11,755 nt of DNA from Fibrobacteraceae bacterium (GTDB lineage: Bacteria > Fibrobacterota > Fibrobacteria > Fibrobacterales > Fibrobacteraceae), in NCBI GenBank assembly GCA_021443045.1, contig JABUUT010000066.1:1-11755 (forward strand), in the 5' to 3' direction. Made by a program: the position numbers and the translations under genes. A model generated the notes under the pieces. The model was not told where the DNA came from. It did no database searches and saw only the letters and a list, made by a program, of their open reading frames with translations. Below are positions 7,327 to 11,755 of the stretch, one piece after another (the first letter of the stretch is position 1; every line of letters begins with the position of its first letter).

Positions 7327-7515
7327 TGATTGGTTGTTGGTGGCTGGTGGTTGGGTCATCCTGAGCGGCATACGCCGTGAAGTGATAGGATACACAGAAA
7401 GGTTCCTGCATGAATGTGTTATTCCGAGCCCTTGCGAGGAATCCAGTAAATCCCAAAGAATGTCCATACAAATATGCAAAGACCGACCACCCACGACTGA
7501 CCACAGACAACTGAT
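7327..7515. repeat. Intergenic palindromic/low-complexity repeat element
   Basis: A GT-rich arm at 7327-7357 (TTGGTGG/CTGGTGG-like units) is imperfectly complementary to an AC-rich arm at 7481-7515 (GACCACC/GACTGACCAC-like units). Between the arms are two hairpin cores. The first is GGTCATCCTGAGCGGC...TAGGAT, with ATCCT/AGGAT outer and CGGC/GCCG inner stems (7358-7391). The second is ATTCC...GGAAT (7421-7442), inside ATTCCGAGCCCTTGCGAGG. 'GTCATCCTGAGC' and 'ATTCCGAGC..' motifs are typical of dispersed intergenic repeats in many bacterial genomes. No convincing gene overlaps it. Confidence 0.5.
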
Positions 7516-7553
7516 TATTTTTTTATTTGTTTTTTCTTTCTTTTTTCTTTTAT
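7330..7553 (+). terminator. Possible terminator of gene 1: long imperfect hairpin plus T-rich tract
   Basis: The complementary GT-rich and AC-rich arms are followed by a strongly T-rich stretch (7514-7553) that includes T7 and several T6 runs. An RNA folding over this length before the U-rich tract could end transcription of gene 1 and separate it from the gene 2 promoter. The structure is imperfect and long, so the call is weak. Confidence 0.3.
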
Positions 7554-7568
7554 TTGGCGAAATATAAA

Positions 7569-7659
7569 AGAAAAATGTGACTCTTGGCACTGGTGTAAAA
7601 TTTTTATTAATTCTGAAAACACTTTTATAAAAAAGAGTTTACTTTATTTAAAAGTTTTG
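7569..7659 (+). promoter_or_regulatory. Conserved leader/promoter block of gene 2
   Basis: This is the counterpart of 175-266, with the same order of TGTGA site, A/T tract, GTTTACTTTAT and AAAAGTTTTG. Candidate -10 elements are TATTAA at 7605-7610, which aligns within one base with TACAAT of gene 1, or TATATAAA at 7692-7699 nearer the start codon. From the end of the block to the ATG is 64 nt here but 30 nt in gene 1, so about 34 nt have been gained or lost. Confidence 0.55.
7576..7591. promoter_or_regulatory. CRP/FNR-like 16-bp site before gene 2
   Basis: TGTGA-CTCTTG-GCACT shares both half sites and the 6-nt spacer length with the site at 183-198, although the spacer bases differ partly. 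Confidence 0.4.
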
Positions 7660-7670
7660 GGGTAAACTCT
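7634..7670. promoter_or_regulatory. 9-bp perfect inverted repeat in gene 2 leader
   Basis: AGAGTTTAC (7634-7642) is exactly mirrored by GTAAACTCT (7662-7670), with a 19-nt loop, and is followed by AAAATTTTTTT. As RNA it could form a weak attenuator-type hairpin; as DNA it could be an operator. The left arm lies in the conserved block and has a partial counterpart before gene 1, but the right arm has none there, so this structure is specific to gene 2. Confidence 0.4.
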
Positions 7671-7712
7671 AAAATTTTTTTAGATGTGCCCTATATAAAA
7701 GACAATCGCTTT

Positions 7713-7717
7713 GGGAG
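7713..7717 (+). promoter_or_regulatory. Ribosome binding site of gene 2
   Basis: GGGAG lies 6 nt before the ATG at 7724. It fixes the start, together with the signal peptide that matches gene 1 from the first residue. Confidence 0.8.
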
Positions 7718-7723
7718 AATGCA

Positions 7724-10700
7724 ATGTTTAAGTTGTTTACTGCAAAGAATTTGCTTTTTACACTAGCTTTGACCCTGATGGCTGTGGGCCAGGGGTTTGC
7801 ATTGACTTGCTCTGGTTCCCCAAAAACTTGCCAGATTTCCAGTTGCCAGGACTTGCATGATTTTTCCGATTCTACGAATGTGGTGAAATTTAGCTTAAAT
7901 TCTCATCCAAATGTGGGTTGGAATGCCAAGGTGACTCAGCCTATTGACATGGCGGATTGTAAAGATGGAAATGGAAATATAAAACCTTTTACTCCAATTG
8001 CATCAAAAGATGTTGTGCTCAATGCATATTCTGGTACTTTTGATGGACAGGGGTTTCCTATTTCCAATTTGAATATTGTTGGAAGTGAAAATACTCAATA
8101 TGTGGGTATGTTTGCTGGCTTGCAAAGTGGTGGTGTTATTAAAAATCTTGTTCTGGAAAATATCAGTATTTCGGCAAGTAAAGATAAGGGCTGGGCAATT
8201 GATCCTACCGTTGGAAGTGTTGTTGGTTTTATGCATGGATCAAGTTCTGTTGTTCAAAATTGTTATGTGTCGGGAACTGTCGTGGCTACCGGTGAACAGA
8301 GTACTGTTGGCGGTGTGGTTGGAAAAATTACTGGGGGAACTATTGAAAATACATTAAGTGATGTGGATATTTATGCATCAAACAACAATGTCAATGTGGG
8401 TGGTATTGTGGGACAGTCTTACGATAATGGTTTGCATAATAATAAAACCATTCAGTATTGTGTTTATGATGGTCAAGTGATAGACAATAGTGGCAATGGT
8501 GCTTCTGGTGGGCTGGTTGGAACAAGTAATGACGGCCGATTAACCATTACCAATAGTTTTTATGATAGCGATGTGGTTCTCCCTGCCATTGGAAGCAATA
8601 GTGGAAATACCAATACCAATACAGCAAAGGGAAATTCTGATGTAAACACTCCTGCCATTGTTTGCCAACTGAATGGAGGTACTTGGGACACAACATCGTC
8701 AACCTGTGAAAATCCTACACAAGATGTGTGGTCCAACGGTGACAACATTACCAATACCGGTGTTTCCAAGGACGATAATGGCCAGACCGTTTATATGGTT
8801 ACTTTTTCTGCCAACGGTGGCTCGTTCCCCAGCGGAGCCAACACTTTTAAGCAACTTCCTTTAGGAGCGAAGATTACTTCTGCTGAAATCACGGAGCCTT
8901 CCAAGGCAGATTATAAATTCTTGGGGTGGTCTACACAAAGTAACGCAACTACGGCAAGCACTGACTTAGGTAATGTTCAGAGGAAAACGACTATTTATGC
9001 CGTGTGGCAGGCCATTACCTATGTAACGGTTACCTTCGATGCCAATGGAGGCAAGTTTGCCAACAATAAAGACACTATGCAGGTTAAATATGCCCAAAAT
9101 GCTCCCATTTCTTCTCCAACTGAGGTTCCTGTAGATTACAACAGCGGCGAAGGGGAAAATTTACAGCACCATGTGTTTATGGGCTGGTCCGCAGATAATT
9201 TGTCCAGTGCCTCGGTTCTCGGTTCTTTTGGCAATGCAACTGGCAATTTGACTTTTTATGCCGTGTGGCAAACAACTACGGACACCTACTATACGGTAAC
9301 TTTTAATGCAAACAATCACGGTGTAGCCCCTGCTTCTCTACGTGTAAAAGAAGGGGTGGCGGCGGCAGAACCCACGGATCCTACTGCTGACGACTATGAG
9401 TTTGGCGGATGGTATACCGATGCAGATTGGAGAAAGGGCGAAGTATATGATTTTAGCAGCCCCGTAAATGGTAATGTTACTTTATATGCAAAATGGACTC
9501 CCAAAAACTACACCATTAGTTTTAATGTAGGAACAGGCGTGCCTGCGGTGGCTTCCATAAACTACACCGTAGAAAGTGCAGATATTGAATTGCCCACAGC
9601 AACCTGGGATGGGGGCCATGTGTTTGACGGCTGGTTCTACGATGCCGCCTATACAGAACCTGCAAATACCATTGTGTCGGGTACTACAGGAAATATTACC
9701 TTATATGCAAAATGGAGCGTTAAAACCTATGTAATCAAGTATTTGGCCGGTAACTATGGTAGTGGCATTATTGAGGATGGCATTAAGAGCCATGGTCAAA
9801 CTTTTACACTTTCCTCCACACAATTCTCGAAACTCAACGATAATTTTAACCATAACGGATGGGCTTTAACAGATGGTGGTAGCAAAGCATACGATTTAGG
9901 CGGCGTTTTGCCAGCTGATTTCAATGAAGATTTAACATTGTACCCCTATTGGGAGGGATATATTACACGATATACCATCTTGTATAAGTACTCTGTTGTG
10001 GATAATCATGGCACGGTGCTTGTAAATGATTCTACCATGTTCAGCGAAACTGGGGTGATGGATATTCAGAACAATACACACAAATTGCAAAATGCCCTAG
10101 AAAGGGAAGGATACACTTTTAGTGGGTGGACTGATGTGAAATTGACAGGTACAGAAACATCGGTTGCTGTTTCCGATGGTAAAATTACTGTCACTGGTAA
10201 TACAACGGCCAAGGGCGTTTATTCTCCCAAGGCATACTCCATTACATACAATGGGATGGAAGGAGCTTCTTTTGGTAGCGCAACCGCTGAAAACTCCTAC
10301 TATATTACCTCTGCCGAAATAACGTTACTCAACCCCACAAAATCGGGATCCGTATTCAAGGGCTGGTTCGACAACGCCAATTATTTTGGCGAAGCCATTA
10401 CCAAAATTCTTTCGGGTAGCACAGGCAACAAGGTGTTCTACGCCAAGTGGGAAGATGCAAGATTTATAACGGTGAAAAATGAGGCTGGCACAGAATCCTT
10501 TGGCATGGAAGTGTCTTATGATGACGATGCTGATGCCATCCAGGTTGCTATTGATGCTGTTGTGGAAGCGGAACACTCTGCTTGGAAAACAAAGGCAAAA
10601 GATTCAACTTACGAGTACACTTTTGATAAGTATGTGGAAAATGCTACCGATGAGTTTAGTGTGAGTTTTACAAAGGCCGGGTATGTAAAGACCATCTCTG

Positions 10701-11755
10701 TGGTTTACGATGTGGGAGACTCCCAGAAGTCCAAGAGTGTGACTGTCATGAGCGATGACACTCCTGCCCAAATCAAGGCAAAAATTGATGCTGCCATTGC
10801 TCCCGATGTACCAACAAAGGAAATTGCGGCCCCCCTTAGTTACGAGTACAATGGATGGGTAAAGAATGGTGAAGGCAACTACGAACCTACATTTGAACGC
10901 TATGTGACTGTTGATATTACAATTAAGAGAAACAGTGCGGTTAAGGATACCACATTTAAAATTTTGCTGCAAGATGATGAGCATACGGACACGGATGTTA
11001 TCAATGCTCTTAAAGGGTTCTTCTCTTATAAACCAGCTCAGTTAAGCTGTACTTTAGCCAAGAAAGGTGATGATGCAGGGGTTTACACCTACAATAATAA
11101 TTTTGTAAAGGATGGCTCCAGTTTTGTGCCTGTGTTCAAAAGGACTATCAAAGCCTATTACGGTGATGAAAATGATGATTATGTTGAGGTTGAAATTGAA
11201 ACCGACGACACTGCATCTGAAATAAAAACGAAGATAGATGCTGCTTTGACAGCGGCTGGGGTAGCTTTGCCCACCAAGGCCGACAATGCTCCATACAGCT
11301 ATGAATATGGCGGCTGGTCCGAGGGCGCAGACGGCAAGTGGACTCCTGAATTCGACAAGTTTGTGAATGTGGATGTGACCTACAAGGAAGGGGATACAGA
11401 AAAGAACGAATCCTTCAAGATTCCTGTTGATGACGTTGCCACGGATGCCCAAGTTGCAGATTCCATCAAGAATTATCTTGATGGTCAAAATCCGGTTGTT
11501 GAGCCGGTGAACGCAGCTGCTGGAGCTGATGGGTATGCTTATGTCGGTTGGACAAAGGATGAGGAAAACAAAAAATTTATCCCTGTATTTGAGAAAGACA
11601 TCCATGTGGTTTACGGCGAGGGTGAAAATGAAAATACGGATGTTTCCATTGCATACGGTGACGATGAAGACGCAATCAAGCAGAAAATTGAAGAGACTTT
11701 GACTGCTGCTGGGGTAACGCTACCTTTGACTAAAGATGACGATGCTCCCTATAGT
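7724..11755 (+). CDS. Giant secreted GLUG/InlB-repeat adhesin-like protein, paralogue of gene 1 (3' end outside window)
   Basis: The reading frame is open for 1344 codons to the window end (last residues DDAPYS), with no stop. The signal peptide is residues 1-26 (core LLFTLALTLMAVG, cleavage GFA|LT). The mature N-terminus is Cys-rich (LTCSGSPKTCQISSCQDL). A GLUG region with rungs 'VGSVVG', 'VGGVVG', 'VGGIVG' and 'GGLVGT' spans about residues 160-270. Seven InlB-type modules span 357-910 in the same order as gene 1, including a degenerate sixth. Acidic repeats start at residue 913, with five complete units and one partial seen. The repeat region has one more unit near its start than gene 1. 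By analogy the missing part should hold more acidic units and a sorting-like C-terminal domain. A surface adhesin or structural role is likely; the ligand is unknown. Confidence 0.93.
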   Translation, partial: MFKLFTAKNLLFTLALTLMAVGQGFALTCSGSPKTCQISSCQDLHDFSDSTNVVKFSLNSHPNVGWNAKVTQPIDMADCKDGNGNIKPFTPIASKDVVLNAYSGTFDGQGFPISNLNIVGSENTQYVGMFAGLQSGGVIKNLVLENISISASKDKGWAIDPTVGSVVGFMHGSSSVVQNCYVSGTVVATGEQSTVGGVVGKITGGTIENTLSDVDIYASNNNVNVGGIVGQSYDNGLHNNKTIQYCVYDGQVIDNSGNGASGGLVGTSNDGRLTITNSFYDSDVVLPAIGSNSGNTNTNTAKGNSDVNTPAIVCQLNGGTWDTTSSTCENPTQDVWSNGDNITNTGVSKDDNGQTVYMVTFSANGGSFPSGANTFKQLPLGAKITSAEITEPSKADYKFLGWSTQSNATTASTDLGNVQRKTTIYAVWQAITYVTVTFDANGGKFANNKDTMQVKYAQNAPISSPTEVPVDYNSGEGENLQHHVFMGWSADNLSSASVLGSFGNATGNLTFYAVWQTTTDTYYTVTFNANNHGVAPASLRVKEGVAAAEPTDPTADDYEFGGWYTDADWRKGEVYDFSSPVNGNVTLYAKWTPKNYTISFNVGTGVPAVASINYTVESADIELPTATWDGGHVFDGWFYDAAYTEPANTIVSGTTGNITLYAKWSVKTYVIKYLAGNYGSGIIEDGIKSHGQTFTLSSTQFSKLNDNFNHNGWALTDGGSKAYDLGGVLPADFNEDLTLYPYWEGYITRYTILYKYSVVDNHGTVLVNDSTMFSETGVMDIQNNTHKLQNALEREGYTFSGWTDVKLTGTETSVAVSDGKITVTGNTTAKGVYSPKAYSITYNGMEGASFGSATAENSYYITSAEITLLNPTKSGSVFKGWFDNANYFGEAITKILSGSTGNKVFYAKWEDARFITVKNEAGTESFGMEVSYDDDADAIQVAIDAVVEAEHSAWKTKAKDSTYEYTFDKYVENATDEFSVSFTKAGYVKTISVVYDVGDSQKSKSVTVMSDDTPAQIKAKIDAAIAPDVPTKEIAAPLSYEYNGWVKNGEGNYEPTFERYVTVDITIKRNSAVKDTTFKILLQDDEHTDTDVINALKGFFSYKPAQLSCTLAKKGDDAGVYTYNNNFVKDGSSFVPVFKRTIKAYYGDENDDYVEVEIETDDTASEIKTKIDAALTAAGVALPTKADNAPYSYEYGGWSEGADGKWTPEFDKFVNVDVTYKEGDTEKNESFKIPVDDVATDAQVADSIKNYLDGQNPVVEPVNAAAGADGYAYVGWTKDEENKKFIPVFEKDIHVVYGEGENENTDVSIAYGDDEDAIKQKIEETLTAAGVTLPLTKDDDAPYS
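8030..8550 (+). other. GLUG-repeat region of gene 2
   Basis: 'YSGTFDGQGFPISNLNI' opens the region, as 'GHFNGNNHVISNLVI' does in gene 1. Rungs include VGSVVGFMHGSSSVVQNCY, VGGVVGKITGGTIENTL, VGGIVGQSYDNG and SGGLVGTSNDGRLTITNS. One rung has lost the Cys found in gene 1 (ENTL versus ENCL). Confidence 0.75.
8792..10453 (+). repeat. Seven InlB B-type modules of gene 2
   Basis: Module starts are near 8792, 9020, 9287, 9509, 9728, 9971 and 10235. Examples are 'VTFDANGGKFANN...FMGW...FYAVW' and 'YYTVTFNANNHGVAPA...FGGWYTD...LYAKW'. Each aligns with the module in the same position of gene 1 better than with its own neighbours (compare 'FDGNGGKFADD' and 'FDANGGKFANN'). The seven-module array therefore existed before the gene duplication. 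Confidence 0.8.
10460..11755 (+). repeat. Acidic repeats of gene 2 (five complete, one partial)
   Basis: Units start near 10460, 10682, 10904, 11147, 11363 and 11600. The fourth to sixth align with units 3 to 5 of gene 1, with an identical DNA stretch (TTCGACAAGTTTGTGAATGT at 11351 and 3621) and shared 'GATGCCCAAGTTGCAGAT'. The third unit has a single Cys ('QLSCTL') close to the CxxC position of gene 1 A units. The last unit is cut at 'DDAPYS', just before the expected 'YEY.GW'. Confidence 0.75.

Noticed and set aside
7334..7567. Small plus-strand open frame between the genes
   Set aside because: It starts at a TTG without a ribosome binding site and translates the palindromic repeat and the T-rich tract, giving a typical spurious protein.
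7207..7590. Minus-strand open frame across the end of gene 1 and the intergenic region
   Set aside because: It overlaps the conserved C-terminal domain of gene 1 and the repeat element, and has no homologous features.
11054..11605. Minus-strand open frame within gene 2
   Set aside because: It is a shadow of the acidic repeats. The plus strand is open throughout and aligns with gene 1.

Overview
The window holds two very large, same-strand, tandem paralogous genes for secreted, multi-repeat surface (adhesin-like) proteins. They are separated by a 410-bp intergenic region, and a 296-bp AT-rich leader precedes the first. No RNA gene, CRISPR array, transposase or metabolic gene is visible. The combination of AT-rich DNA, Sec signal peptide, GLUG rungs, Listeria-Bacteroides (InlB B-type) repeats and a C-terminal domain resembling a type IX secretion (T9SS/Por) sorting domain points to the Fibrobacterota/Bacteroidota group. 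A Fibrobacter-like gut bacterium is my best guess, from protein style only.

Layout. 1-174: AT-rich DNA with small hairpins, a 10-bp inverted repeat and a perfect 12-bp direct repeat at 19-bp period. 175-266: a leader block that recurs almost collinearly before the second gene and includes a CRP/FNR-like TGTGA-N6-GCAC site. 297-7313: gene 1, complete (2338 aa). In order it has a signal peptide, a GLUG beta-helix-like region, seven InlB-type modules, about 16 acidic repeats of 70-89 aa, one more InlB-type module, one short acidic unit and a C-terminal sorting-like domain. 7314-7568: an intergenic palindromic/low-complexity element followed by a T-rich tract, probably also the terminator of gene 1. 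7569-7723: leader of gene 2, with the conserved block and an extra 9-bp inverted repeat. 7724-11755: gene 2, cut by the window end after 1344 codons, with the same N-terminal order (signal peptide, GLUG, seven InlB modules) and then at least six acidic repeats.

The most interesting content is the acidic repeat. It has a beta-strand/acidic loop/helix/Tyr-rich strand plan, ends in a 'Y.Y.GW.K..DG.YVPTFDK' type motif and alternates between two subtypes (A and B). I do not recognise it as a named family. Some A units carry a CxxC pair and two carry Ca2+-loop-like DxDxDG motifs. An internal 456-bp tandem duplication and a one-unit difference between paralogues show that the stalk length is evolving.

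Inferred working model: both proteins are exported by Sec and then by an outer-membrane sorting system, and display a distal GLUG/InlB head on a calcium-stiffened acidic stalk. Their shared leader suggests co-regulation by the same transcription factor. Ligand and function cannot be told from the sequence.
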